46,712 nt of DNA, taken from the NCBI GenBank assembly GCA_035310125.1, contig DATGEP010000203.1, forward strand, positions 1 through 46,712, read 5' to 3'. Positions 39,331 through 46,712 of the stretch are shown piece after piece (within the stretch, counting starts at the first letter, position 1; each line of letters begins with the position of its first letter). A model generated the notes under the pieces. It worked only from the letters and a program-made list of their open reading frames with translations, ran no database searches and was not told where the DNA came from. The position numbers and the translations under genes are program-made. Origin of the DNA: DATGEP01 sp035310125. Lineage in GTDB: Bacteria; Chloroflexota; Ktedonobacteria; Ktedonobacterales; JADMIN01.

Positions 39331-39480
39331 AAATCCTCCTCAGTGTCGGGGTCATGAGCATCCACTCAGGCTCCGCTCGCAGCGCGGCTTGCTCTACAGC
39401 GAAGAACGGACCGCAAGCCGCCAAAACACTTTGACGGCGAGAAGCGCGAGCAAGCTCAGCCGCCGGATTGGGAAACCAGA

Positions 39481-40554
39481 TCACTTGAGGCTCTCCAGGT
39501 ACACGACCAGATCATCAACCTGCTGCTGCGACAATGCGCTATACCCTGGCGATGTGCCATCAAAACTTGGCATGTCCGCCCCGTACTTCACGTCTTGCGC
39601 GTGGAGAATCCACTGGGTGAGATTGGTCGGGTCGTTCGATAACACCCCGCCGGCAATCAGATCGCGACTGCCGAAGTGTGTCAGGTTCGGGCCAATGTGA
39701 ATAGTGCCGACATTCGTCGGGCACTGAGATACCGTATCGGGGCAGTTGACGGCGTGGCAGCTCAGGCAGCCTGACGTCGTGAAGACCTTATAGCCAGAGG
39801 CTTCCTGGGAACCTGCGGCAGGTGTAGCGCCTGGATTCTGCTGGCTCGCAAGCCACGTGTTGTAGTCGGCTTGCGACTGGACGACGATCTCGAAATCCAT
39901 GTGGGCATGCTGGGCGCCGCAGAACTCGGTGCATTCGCCGCGGTAGGTGCCCGCTGTTCTCGCCTGGATCCATAGGGAGTTGTTGTGGCCTGGAATCACG
40001 TCAGTCTTACCGACAAGCTCAGGCACCCAGAAGCTATGGATGACGTTGTCTGAGATGAGGTTGACGTGCACCCGTGCGCCGACGGGGATGCGCATCTCGT
40101 CCGCCGTGACGACTTTGCTATCGGGATACTGGAACTCCCACCACCACTGATGTCCAATCGCGTTCACCGTCATGTCGGTCTGGTTGTTCGGTGGACTCGC
40201 AATAGCGAACATGGTGTTGATGGTGACGGCCAGGATGATGAAGAGGATGATAGATGGCGTAATCGTCCAGGCAATCTCGATCTTCGTATTGCCGTGGGTC
40301 TGCCGTGCCTCAGGGCCATTTGGCCGCGCTCGGAAGCGAACCACGGAATACAGCAGCACCGACGTCACCCCGACGAAGATGACCGTGGCGACGATCAGGA
40401 TGAACCAGAAGAGGTTCGACTCCGCATTGGCCGCGTTACTCTGCGGCAGGAGGAAGTTGGCGTGGTTGTCAGCGCAGGCGCTCAAGACCGCCGAAGCGAT
40501 CAGCGCCAGCACGGCTCCCCCCGCCAGCCGCCTCATTTTCGAAGTGAAACGCAT
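39481..40554 (-). CDS. ctaC: Cytochrome c oxidase subunit II with fused cytochrome c domain
   Basis: A 357-residue lipoprotein subunit. The lipobox LSAC puts the anchored Cys at 27. Two spans (about 47-70 and 96-118) are followed by the CuA domain with His173, Cys208, Glu210, Cys212, His216 and Met219 (RGECTEFCGAQHAHM). The C-terminal haem c domain has C263-x2-C266-H267 and Met328 (MPSFDG), making this a caa3-type oxidase. Two more cysteines (C271, C278) follow the CxxCH closely. The attached haem makes the enzyme depend on the ccm genes downstream. I choose ATG 40554, since it begins directly with a signal peptide; an upstream start at 40602 adds 16 unlikely residues. Confidence 0.97.
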   Translation of the reverse strand: MRFTSKMRRLAGGAVLALIASAVLSACADNHANFLLPQSNAANAESNLFWFILIVATVIFVGVTSVLLYSVVRFRARPNGPEARQTHGNTKIEIAWTITPSIILFIILAVTINTMFAIASPPNNQTDMTVNAIGHQWWWEFQYPDSKVVTADEMRIPVGARVHVNLISDNVIHSFWVPELVGKTDVIPGHNNSLWIQARTAGTYRGECTEFCGAQHAHMDFEIVVQSQADYNTWLASQQNPGATPAAGSQEASGYKVFTTSGCLSCHAVNCPDTVSQCPTNVGTIHIGPNLTHFGSRDLIAGGVLSNDPTNLTQWILHAQDVKYGADMPSFDGTSPGYSALSQQQVDDLVVYLESLK

Positions 40555-40714
40555 GTTCAGAATCCTCGACCTCCACACCATTGCGCCGGCGCCTGTCGGC
40601 ACCCGCGTCCACTACGATGAACAAAGAAGCGTGTGACGTACCTAGACGTACGTAGCTGAAGAAGTCACTTGCAGGTGCGGCTACCCCTTACGAAACGAAG
40701 AACAAAACGACCGC

Positions 40715-41335
40715 CTATTCCGCGAGCAACGCTCGCAGATCGGCGCTCAGAACGGCTGGATCAAACGGATAACCAAGATAAACGCGCTCATGTCCTTGTC
40801 CGTCGAGGACGAAGACACCAAGCCCGTGACTGACCTCAGCGCCGTTGCTCGCGGCGGCTGGGTCCGTTTCGGGAACGATCCCAAAAGCGTGCCAGAGGGG
40901 CGCGAGCTGCGCACGTGAGCCGAGCAGATAGCGCATGTAGCCCGTCAGGTGATGCGCTGCCACAAAAGCTGTCGCGGCCCGCGGTGTATCGCCTGATGGA
41001 TCGACACTAATCGCCACCCAGTCAACGCGCGACGCCTGCGCCCCGAGCTGCTGAGTGGCTGTATGCAGCAGCTCCGCGGTGTACGGACACTCATCTGGAC
41101 AGTGGGTGTACATGAACACCAGCACCACAGGATGCCCCTTGAGCGTATTCAGCGACACCGTGGCATTCGCTTGATCCGCGAGACTGAACGCGGGTGCGGG
41201 CACCCCACCCAGGTTTGTTCCTTGCAACGCGGGCGCCGCATGGCTTTGATCAAGGCGGCTGTGAACGACAATGACTCCGGCCACGAGAATGACCAGGGAC
41301 ATCACCATCACGCGCGAGATCAACCGCAGCTTCAA
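40715..41335 (-). CDS. SCO1/SenC family copper chaperone
   Basis: A 206-residue thioredoxin-fold protein with an N-terminal signal anchor (about 8-25). The copper site is C79-x3-C83 (HCPDECP) plus His170 (SHGLGVFVLD). Sco proteins load or reduce the CuA site of subunit II, encoded 160 nt downstream. The start codon appears to be TTG 41335 with GGAGG 9 nt upstream, and a 10-bp stem-loop (41354-41377) lies immediately before the ribosome site. Together these suggest low or controlled translation. The gap to ctaC (40555-40714) has no other recognisable element. Confidence 0.95.
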   Translation of the reverse strand: MKLRLISRVMVMSLVILVAGVIVVHSRLDQSHAAPALQGTNLGGVPAPAFSLADQANATVSLNTLKGHPVVLVFMYTHCPDECPYTAELLHTATQQLGAQASRVDWVAISVDPSGDTPRAATAFVAAHHLTGYMRYLLGSRAQLAPLWHAFGIVPETDPAAASNGAEVSHGLGVFVLDGQGHERVYLGYPFDPAVLSADLRALLAE

Positions 41336-41353
41336 GGAAGCTTACCTCCTGCT

Positions 41354-41377
41354 CCTCTCTCTGAACAGAGAGAGGAC
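41354..41377 (-). promoter_or_regulatory. Stem-loop between ctaB and the SCO gene
   Basis: A perfect 10-bp inverted repeat (TCCTCTCTCT-GAAC-AGAGAGAGGA on the plus strand). On the minus strand it ends a few nt before the AGGAGG ribosome site of the SCO gene. No T-run follows, so a processing or translation-control element is likelier than a terminator. Confidence 0.55.
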
Positions 41378-41385
41378 TTATTGGG

Positions 41386-42282
41386 CTAGCGCAGCACTCT
41401 ATCGAGCACCATCGCCGCGAAGAGGAGCGCCAGGTAGTAGTTCGAGAACCAAAAGAGCGCGCGTGCGCGGCGCAGCGTCTTCTCGCGAGCGAGGATGAAC
41501 GCCAGCACAAGCAGACCAGTGCCAAGCAGCACGGCGGAGGCGAGATACAAATACCCCATCGCCTGCGTCGCGAAGAGGATCAGGGTCGCCGCCAGCAGCA
41601 GGAACGAATACAGAATGATCTGGAGGTGTGTCTCTGCATCGCCCATGACGACGGGCAGCATCGGCACACCGGCCCGCTCGTAGTCTTTCTTGAGGATGAG
41701 CGAGAGCGCCCAGAAGTGCGGCGGCGTCCAGAGGAAGATGACGAGGAACATCCAGATGGCCGATAGCCCTACCGTGCCCGTCACTGCCGCCCATCCTACC
41801 AGCACCGGCACCGCGCCCGCCGCGCCACCGATGACGATGTTCTGGGGCGTGGTCCGCTTCAGCCACATCGTGTAGACGCACACGTAGAAGAGAATGGCCG
41901 ACAGCGCCAGGATCGCGCTGAGTAGATTGGCAAATCGGAAGAGGAGCGCGAACGACGCTACCGCCAGCGTAAGCCCGAACACCAGCGCGTGTGCGTCGGG
42001 CACACGATGCGCCGGGAGCGTACGGCTCCTGGTGCGCGTCATGATCTGATCAATGTCGCGGTCCCAATAGCAATTGATCGCGTTGGCGCTACCGGCGGCC
42101 AGTCCACCACCCAGCAAGGTCGCTAGCGTGAGACCAAGCGGCGGGAAACCACCTTGCGCAACGACCATCGCCGCAAGGGTGACGCCCAGGAGCAGCACGG
42201 TTACGTGCGGCTTCATGAGGTTGATGTATGCGGAAACGGTGCTCCGCCACGATGCGGCACGCACCGCACTCACCTGCTGCAT
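41386..42282 (-). CDS. ctaB: Protohaem IX farnesyltransferase (haem O synthase)
   Basis: A 298-residue UbiA-family prenyltransferase with about nine spans. The first Asp-rich motif is NAINCYWDRDIDQIMTRT (about 67-84) with RTLP after it; the second is the KKDYERAGVPMLPVV region. It converts haem B to haem O, the precursor of haem A for the oxidase encoded downstream. No ctaA (haem A synthase) is in the window. It is the first gene of the respiratory cluster, 50 nt upstream of the SCO gene, and is divergent from the kinase-like/receiver-like regulator. Confidence 0.96.
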   Translation of the reverse strand: MQQVSAVRAASWRSTVSAYINLMKPHVTVLLLGVTLAAMVVAQGGFPPLGLTLATLLGGGLAAGSANAINCYWDRDIDQIMTRTRSRTLPAHRVPDAHALVFGLTLAVASFALLFRFANLLSAILALSAILFYVCVYTMWLKRTTPQNIVIGGAAGAVPVLVGWAAVTGTVGLSAIWMFLVIFLWTPPHFWALSLILKKDYERAGVPMLPVVMGDAETHLQIILYSFLLLAATLILFATQAMGYLYLASAVLLGTGLLVLAFILAREKTLRRARALFWFSNYYLALLFAAMVLDRVLR

Positions 42283-42325
42283 ACTCTATAAGTCCCTTTC
42301 AGGCTGTTGATGCCATACTAGCTCG

Positions 42326-42334
42326 ATTGTATCA
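42326..42334 (-). promoter_or_regulatory. Possible extended -10 promoter for ctaB and the respiratory cluster
   Basis: TGATACAAT on the minus strand (extended -10, TGn-TACAAT), 44 nt before the ctaB ATG; no good -35. A 6-bp inverted repeat CCTGCC-N9-GGCAGG (42397-42417) lies midway between this and the divergent promoter and could be an operator. Confidence 0.4.
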
Positions 42335-42426
42335 AACATACCTGACACCCACCTTGCAGGTCATGCTTTCCGCCTAACAATTCCCTAAACGTTCCACCTG
42401 CCATTTTGGGCGGCAGGCACGTTGTT

Positions 42427-42456
42427 TTGCGCGATTCGGCACAATCACGATATAGT
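42427..42456 (+). promoter_or_regulatory. Possible promoter of the divergent regulator gene
   Basis: Plus strand: TTGCGC (42427-42432), 18-nt spacer, TATAGT (42451-42456). The -35 half is only partly consensus. The inverted repeat at 42397-42417 is 10 nt upstream. Confidence 0.45.
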
Positions 42457-42512
42457 AACATGAAGTGCGTATAACTTTGCCGCGTTCAGGCACAGGTTAG
42501 GCCATTCGTCTC

Positions 42513-44060
42513 GTGTCACAGAGTCCACCAGCCAATCCTATTCGCACCGAAACGACTGAGCAGCTCGCTCAGCCAGGTGCTATCCAGGCGCCTCCGAGTC
42601 AGCACGGCCAGCGCGAGTTTCCGCCGGAGCTTTATCCGACCGGCCAGCTTTACGAAAACCTGCGCGCGCCGCTCGCCAACATCAAATCCGCCGCGCTCAC
42701 GCTGCAGTCCGCGTCCCGGCGTGGCGAGCCCGGCGCGCAGCGGGAGATGTTGCGCCTGATCACGCGCGAGGCTGAGGCGCTGCACGATGCCCTGCTGCTG
42801 GCGGAGGAGATGCGCCAGGCACGCGGCCCTGAAGGATTGCGGCTCTCGCCGGTCGAGATGAGCGACGTGTTGATGGCGACTCTCGCCGCATGGAAGACGC
42901 TTGCGCCCAATCATTCATTTGAGCTTGCGATGCCAGGGGAAGTGCCACCCATCTCTGGCGATGAGGAGCGCATCAAGCGCGCTCTGCACTTCTTGATTGA
43001 CTCAGCGGTTCGTCTTACGCCAGCCGGCGGCACGGTGCGCGTAGATATTCGCCCCCACGCCGACGAAGTCCTGGTGAGTGTGCGCCATCATGGGCAAACA
43101 CCGCCGGCTGACGCGCTCCCGCATTACTTTGAGCCGTTCTATCGGTACACCGCGGGACCAGAGACACTTGCCGGCGGGGGACTCGGTCTCGCCCTGGTGG
43201 AGGTCATCGTAGCAGCGCACGGCGGGCGTGTTTGGGCGGAGGTGTCCGCGAGCGAAGCCGGCGTCGTCGCGTACATCGCGCTTCCCTATGTGCCACCATG
43301 TCTGCTCGCTCCGCCGCCACAGGAGCCACCTGTCCCGGTCTTCCCTACGCTGGCGCCCGTGTCGCAGCCGCGAGTCAGGCCAGCCGTGCTCATTCTTGAG
43401 GGCGAAGTGCGCATGCAGCGATACCTGCGCGCCAACCTCGACGCGCAGCAGTACCGGCCACATGTTGCCAGCGACCTTGCGGACGCGGAGCGCCTGATTG
43501 ACCTCGAAGACCCCGCGCTGATTCTCCTGGATACGCGGTTCACTCCTGGTCCGTTTCTGGATACACTGCGCCATCTGTTGGACTATGTGGCGGCGCCGGT
43601 TGTCGTGCTCGCTCGCCGACACGATCCCATCGAATGTGCGCATGCTCTCGATATCGGCGCGGTGGATTACCTCGCCCGTCCGCTGAGCATTGATGAGCTG
43701 CTGGCACGCCTGCGTCTGGCGCTGCGTACACGCGACGCGCTGACACACATCCAGACACGCGAGCCGATCTTCGAGCACGCCGGCTTGACGATTGACTTTG
43801 AGCAGCGCGCCGTCTCGGTAAATGGCAGGCCCATTTCCCTGAGCAAAACGGAATTCAAGCTATTGCGAGTGCTGGCGCAACATCCGGCGATGGTGCTAGC
43901 GCATGACGTCCTGTTGGAGCGAGTCTGGGGTCCCGGCTACGGCGACGAGATAGAGTTCGTGTGGGTCTACGTGCGCCGTTTGCGCCGCAAGATCGAGCCG
44001 GATCCTGGTCATCCGCGCTACATTCTGACCGTGCCAGGAGTCGGCTATCGCCTTGGCTAA
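42513..44060 (+). CDS. Fusion of degenerate histidine kinase, degenerate receiver and OmpR-type DNA-binding domain
   Basis: A 515-residue soluble protein. Residues about 44-100 resemble the dimerisation helices of a kinase, but the H-box reads YENLRAPLANI, with Glu48 where the phospho-His belongs. The ATPase-like domain (about 115-258) has Ser164 in place of the Mg-binding N-box Asn and HHG instead of DxG, yet keeps GGGLGLALVE. The receiver (about 290-405) keeps Asp340 but has Glu-Gly for the acidic pair (296-297) and Arg389 for the conserved Lys. The C-terminal winged helix (about 415-515) is intact (LSKTEFKLLRVLAQHP, YVRRLRRKIE, VPGVGYRLG). It is probably a DNA-binding regulator not controlled by normal phosphotransfer. 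It is divergent from ctaB. The start is GTG 42513. Confidence 0.88.
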   Translation: MSQSPPANPIRTETTEQLAQPGAIQAPPSQHGQREFPPELYPTGQLYENLRAPLANIKSAALTLQSASRRGEPGAQREMLRLITREAEALHDALLLAEEMRQARGPEGLRLSPVEMSDVLMATLAAWKTLAPNHSFELAMPGEVPPISGDEERIKRALHFLIDSAVRLTPAGGTVRVDIRPHADEVLVSVRHHGQTPPADALPHYFEPFYRYTAGPETLAGGGLGLALVEVIVAAHGGRVWAEVSASEAGVVAYIALPYVPPCLLAPPPQEPPVPVFPTLAPVSQPRVRPAVLILEGEVRMQRYLRANLDAQQYRPHVASDLADAERLIDLEDPALILLDTRFTPGPFLDTLRHLLDYVAAPVVVLARRHDPIECAHALDIGAVDYLARPLSIDELLARLRLALRTRDALTHIQTREPIFEHAGLTIDFEQRAVSVNGRPISLSKTEFKLLRVLAQHPAMVLAHDVLLERVWGPGYGDEIEFVWVYVRRLRRKIEPDPGHPRYILTVPGVGYRLG

Positions 44061-44108
44061 ACGGGCTGTCAGGAGAATACCTGAGCGAGAAATACAGTTT
44101 CGGCCTGA

Positions 44109-44137
44109 TTGCCCAGCCCCCCGTTTTCTGGTATATT
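44109..44137 (+). promoter_or_regulatory. Sigma-70-type promoter of the cupredoxin gene
   Basis: TTGCCC (44109-44114), 17-nt spacer, TATATT (44132-44137). It gives a leader of about 120 nt with a GGCGGC/GCCGCC inverted repeat in it. Confidence 0.6.
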
Positions 44138-44263
44138 CAGAGGCGGCGTGCCAGCAATAGCACAGTATGTCGCTTAGGCCGCCACGCAGGCGCTATCTCG
44201 CCAAAGAGTGACACGTTCTCACGCACAACCACACTTGATATCATACGAAAGGATCGCAACACG

Positions 44264-44668
44264 ATGAAGAAGATCGCTCTCGCAATGATTCCGCTGGCGC
44301 TCATCCTGGCTCTCGCCCTGATCGGCTGTGGTAAAACGCCTGGCGGCGGCGGCCAGACATCCACCCCCCCCACCGCCCCCGGCACGGTTGGTATGGATGC
44401 CACGAATTTCACTGTCCACACCGCAACGATCAGCGCGGGAGGCGTGATCCACTTCGACGACACCGTCGGCGGCGGCGGCACGCATATCATCTGCCTCGGC
44501 AAAGACCAGCAGTGTGATTCGTCCGCGAAAGGACCACAGGATGTCATGTCGCCCGGCTTCACGATCAATCCGGGCCAGACAAAGGATGTCACATTCCCAA
44601 CGGCCGGCACCTATGAGATAACATGTACGTTGCATGCGAACATGAATCTCACCGTCACGGTACAGTAG
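44264..44668 (+). CDS. Cupredoxin-type copper lipoprotein (plastocyanin/amicyanin-like)
   Basis: A 134-residue lipoprotein. The signal peptide (MKKIALAMIPLALILALALI) ends in LIGC with anchored Cys22, then a Gly/Pro/Thr-rich linker (23-42). The cupredoxin fold follows with type 1 copper ligands His74, Cys121, His124 and Met127; the C-x2-H-x2-M spacing (CTLHANM) is that of amicyanin-like proteins. Two further cysteines (77, 84) could form a disulfide. It may carry electrons to the caa3 oxidase encoded nearby, but the donor is not shown. AAAGGAT lies before ATG 44264, and a strong terminator follows. Confidence 0.92.
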   Translation: MKKIALAMIPLALILALALIGCGKTPGGGGQTSTPPTAPGTVGMDATNFTVHTATISAGGVIHFDDTVGGGGTHIICLGKDQQCDSSAKGPQDVMSPGFTINPGQTKDVTFPTAGTYEITCTLHANMNLTVTVQ

Positions 44669-44684
44669 GCATTCTATCGTATCG

Positions 44685-44728
44685 CGGGCGGCTCACTGAT
44701 ACCCACGGTGAGCCGCCCGTCCTGTTTT
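44685..44728 (+). terminator. Intrinsic terminator after the cupredoxin gene
   Basis: A 12-bp GC-rich perfect stem (CGGGCGGCTCAC / GTGAGCCGCCCG, 11-nt loop) followed by TCCTGTTTT, 17 nt past the stop codon. Confidence 0.85.
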
Positions 44729-44777
44729 CCGCATGCTTCCCACCCGCCCGATCGTACCGCTACGTATCCCAGCTTGA

Positions 44778-44806
44778 TTGACGAATACGTGCGCATCGCC
44801 TAAGAT
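44778..44806 (+). promoter_or_regulatory. Sigma-70-type promoter of the TPR gene
   Basis: TTGACG (44778-44783), 17-nt spacer and TAAGAT (44801-44806). This places the transcription start near 44813 and excludes the in-frame TTG at 44778 as translation start. Confidence 0.7.
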
Positions 44807-44858
44807 AGTGCGGTCGCTTCCGGCCGGGAGCTGGCAGCAAGCGGAAGGAGAGGTGACT

Positions 44859-46670
44859 GTGGGAAGGCGGATGGACGACATAGTGGCGCCGCTCGTGTTG
44901 GGTGCGCTCACGCGCGAGACGATCACATTGCTCATCATTATGGGGATTGTGGCTGTGCTCAGTTTCCTCCTCCTCCTTGTCCGTACCAATCCCCTTGGCA
45001 GCTCGGAACGCTCCGTCCTGTCGGCGGATTCGGCGCTCACTCCCGGCGCCTTGCGCGGGTACATCTTCGCCCTGGTTGATGCGCAGCGCCTGTCAGAAGC
45101 CGAACAGGTCCTTCGGGTACATCTGGAACGGCTCCCTGGCGACAGCCGCTTTCATGCGCTCGCCGCCGCGCTTGCCGCCCAGCGTGGCGACCATGCCGCC
45201 GCGGCAACGCTGCTGGAGCGTACGGCGGAGCTGATTCGCCGTGATACCCAGCGGATCGAGCCAGAATATGCCGCGCTCGTGCTCATCGCGCTCGCCGTGG
45301 AGCTGGAGGCGCTGGGCCGATCTACGGATGCCGCCACGCGCGTTCGCGAGGCCACCGCCCTCGATCCATCGGCTGTCCAGCAGCGAATGAACGCCATACG
45401 CCTGCTCGTGGAAACCGCACGCGACAGCGAGCTTGAGCGTTACGCCTTCGAGCGCTTGACCGAATGGCTGAACGGGCGTCCGGTGCCGCGTGCGCTGGGC
45501 TTCACAGATGCCAGCGACGCCGCGCGCTTCTTCCGCCGCGCGATGAGCGCCAATCCAGGCGATGGGCGCATTCAGGGTGATTATGCGCAGGCGCTTCAGG
45601 CCATTGGGGAGCGCCAGGAAGCGGAAAAAGCCTTCCAGGGGGCGCTGCGGCAAAGTCCTCGCGATGCCTGGATCCATTTCGATGCGGGCACGCTGTACTG
45701 GCGTTTTGACCGGCAAAACGACGCCTTCAAGGAGCTAAGCCAGGCGGCGGATTTGGCGCCACGCAACGCCGCCATCCTCGCCACGCTGGGCACATTTCTC
45801 TTTCGCAGCGGCAAAGCGCCGGATGCCGAGCAGGCGATCCTCGCCGCCATTAAGGTTCGCCCCGATGTCGCCGTGCTGGCTCGCGTGTATGGCACCGTTT
45901 TGATGGCGCAAAACAAGGTGCCACAGGCTGCGCGGGCATTCCAGGAAGCCGAGCGACAGGGCGCGGGCGATGCCAGTTTCCGCCTCGAATATGCGGACGC
46001 GCTGCGCCAGCTCGATCAGACACAGCCGGCGGAAGAACAATATCGTCTCGCGTGCCGTGTCGCCGACGGCAGCGGTATGCCGCACGTGCGCTATGGGCGC
46101 TTCCTTCTCGCACAGGTCCGGCTCGGCGAGGCGCAGACACAGCTGGAGCAGGCGCTTATTCTGCCGGACGGTGAATTCGCGCACGCGCCGCTGGCCGGCC
46201 TGATGATTCTGGAGCGCCGTCTGGATGAAGCCTTGGAGCACCTCCAGGCCGCTCTCCAGGTTGAAGGAGCATCCACACTCGTGCAGGAGTATCAGGCGGA
46301 GTGGCTGCTTCTGCGCAATCGTGCGCCAGACGCCAACGTCATTGCGCAGCGACTGAAGGAGCAGGGCGTGTCGCGTGGCTCGCTGTATCTCGTGCTCGCC
46401 GGCACATTGCTGGCGATGGGTCGCCAGCTTGAGGCGCAAGCGGCGTTGCGGGAATCCGTCCGTCTCGAGCCAGGTCTGCCTGCCACGTTGCTTCAGCAAA
46501 CGCGCGCACTACGAGCGCTCGGCTACACCGCCGCCGCGCTGGAGGCCGTCGCGCAGGCGCTCGCGATCGCTCCCAACTGGCCGGACGCGCTCGCCGAGCA
46601 GCAGATGTTGCTGCAGGAGCAGGCGGGGCAGTCCGCTGGGCGCCACGCCCCGATCCGACCCGGAATTTGA
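44859..46670 (+). CDS. Membrane-anchored TPR-repeat protein
   Basis: A protein of about 603 residues with one N-terminal span (about 20-40; TLLIIMGIVAVLSFLLLLV) and a long helical array of tetratricopeptide-type repeats from about 60 to the C-terminus (for example AEQVLRVHLERLPGDSRFHALAA in two parts, AEKAFQGALRQSPRDAWIHFD, and AARAFQEAERQGAGDASFRLEYA). TPR arrays are protein-binding scaffolds; the partner is unknown. The start is GTG 44859 (GGAAGGAG 8 nt upstream) or ATG 44871. Because the CcmI-like protein in the nearby ccm operon lacks its TPR domain, this protein could in principle fill that place; that is speculation. The last 42 nt of the window hold nothing recognisable. Confidence 0.85.
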   Translation: MGRRMDDIVAPLVLGALTRETITLLIIMGIVAVLSFLLLLVRTNPLGSSERSVLSADSALTPGALRGYIFALVDAQRLSEAEQVLRVHLERLPGDSRFHALAAALAAQRGDHAAAATLLERTAELIRRDTQRIEPEYAALVLIALAVELEALGRSTDAATRVREATALDPSAVQQRMNAIRLLVETARDSELERYAFERLTEWLNGRPVPRALGFTDASDAARFFRRAMSANPGDGRIQGDYAQALQAIGERQEAEKAFQGALRQSPRDAWIHFDAGTLYWRFDRQNDAFKELSQAADLAPRNAAILATLGTFLFRSGKAPDAEQAILAAIKVRPDVAVLARVYGTVLMAQNKVPQAARAFQEAERQGAGDASFRLEYADALRQLDQTQPAEEQYRLACRVADGSGMPHVRYGRFLLAQVRLGEAQTQLEQALILPDGEFAHAPLAGLMILERRLDEALEHLQAALQVEGASTLVQEYQAEWLLLRNRAPDANVIAQRLKEQGVSRGSLYLVLAGTLLAMGRQLEAQAALRESVRLEPGLPATLLQQTRALRALGYTAAALEAVAQALAIAPNWPDALAEQQMLLQEQAGQSAGRHAPIRPGI

Positions 46671-46712
46671 CGCGAGGCCGCCGCGCACACAATAATGGGC
46701 TATGGATTCCAC

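Noticed and set aside
39387..39455. Long-loop inverted repeat (GCTTGCTC/GAGCAAGC) between ctaC and ctaD
   Set aside because: Arms of 8 bp separated by 53 nt without a convincing inner structure or T-run; could be chance in a GC-rich gap.
44778..44858. TTG 44778 as start of the TPR protein
   Set aside because: It coincides with the -35 box of a good promoter; a GTG/ATG with ribosome site lies downstream.

Overview
The window is 46.7 kb of GC-rich, gene-dense bacterial chromosome with no rRNA, tRNA, transposase, phage or CRISPR signature. Gene content (ECF sigma factor plus DUF5667 anti-sigma pair, DUF3054 protein, Rieske protein behind an ECF sigma factor, sigma-54, A-type cytochrome oxidase with a haem c-bearing subunit II, System I cytochrome c maturation with a Cys-type CcmE) fits an aerobic Chloroflexota lineage. 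That placement is an inference from gene families, not from a marker phylogeny.

Layout. 1-3.5 kb: on the minus strand, a MarR regulator with a carboxylesterase (MhqR/MhqD-like), a membrane protein, an HNH nuclease and a dimeric-type dUTPase. 3.6-5.1 kb: a plus-strand ECF sigma factor followed by an orphan membrane-anchored Rieske protein whose cytoplasmic N-terminus resembles an anti-sigma factor. 5.1-5.36 kb: a repeat-filled convergent gap. 5.4-12.5 kb, minus strand: RpoN (sigma-54) with an inserted zinc ribbon, SufT-like protein, Nudix hydrolase, a large secreted CHAP protein, a HAD phosphatase and a small membrane protein. 12.6-13.7 kb: moaA on plus. 13.75-17.8 kb, minus: a vitamin B12 ABC importer (btuF-btuC-btuD) behind a strong promoter, cobalamin riboswitch and intrinsic terminator. 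17.9-24.3 kb, plus: ispE, ECF sigma/anti-sigma pair, and three glycosyltransferases (one GT4, two GT9). 24.2-26.8 kb, minus: radical SAM protein and three small proteins.

The dominant feature is a respiratory supercluster on the minus strand, 42.28 to 26.88 kb. In order of transcription it reads ctaB, sco, ctaC, ctaD, tlpA/resA, ccdA, copD-like, ccmE, ccmF, ccmH, ccmI-like, an uncharacterised 519-residue membrane protein, ccmA, ccmB, ccmC, ccmD, a subunit IV-like protein and ctaE. It encodes haem O synthesis, CuA loading, the oxidase itself, thiol reduction and haem attachment to c-type cytochromes. The 519-residue protein is joined to both neighbours by 4-nt stop/start overlaps and is the best candidate for an undescribed Ccm component. 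CcmE carries Cys-x3-Phe instead of His-x3-Tyr.

Divergent from ctaB is a single-polypeptide fusion of kinase-like, receiver-like and winged-helix domains that has lost most phosphotransfer residues. It is followed by a cupredoxin lipoprotein and a membrane-anchored TPR protein. Plausible promoters and terminators were found for several units. All functional statements rest on reading motifs by eye; no database search was run.
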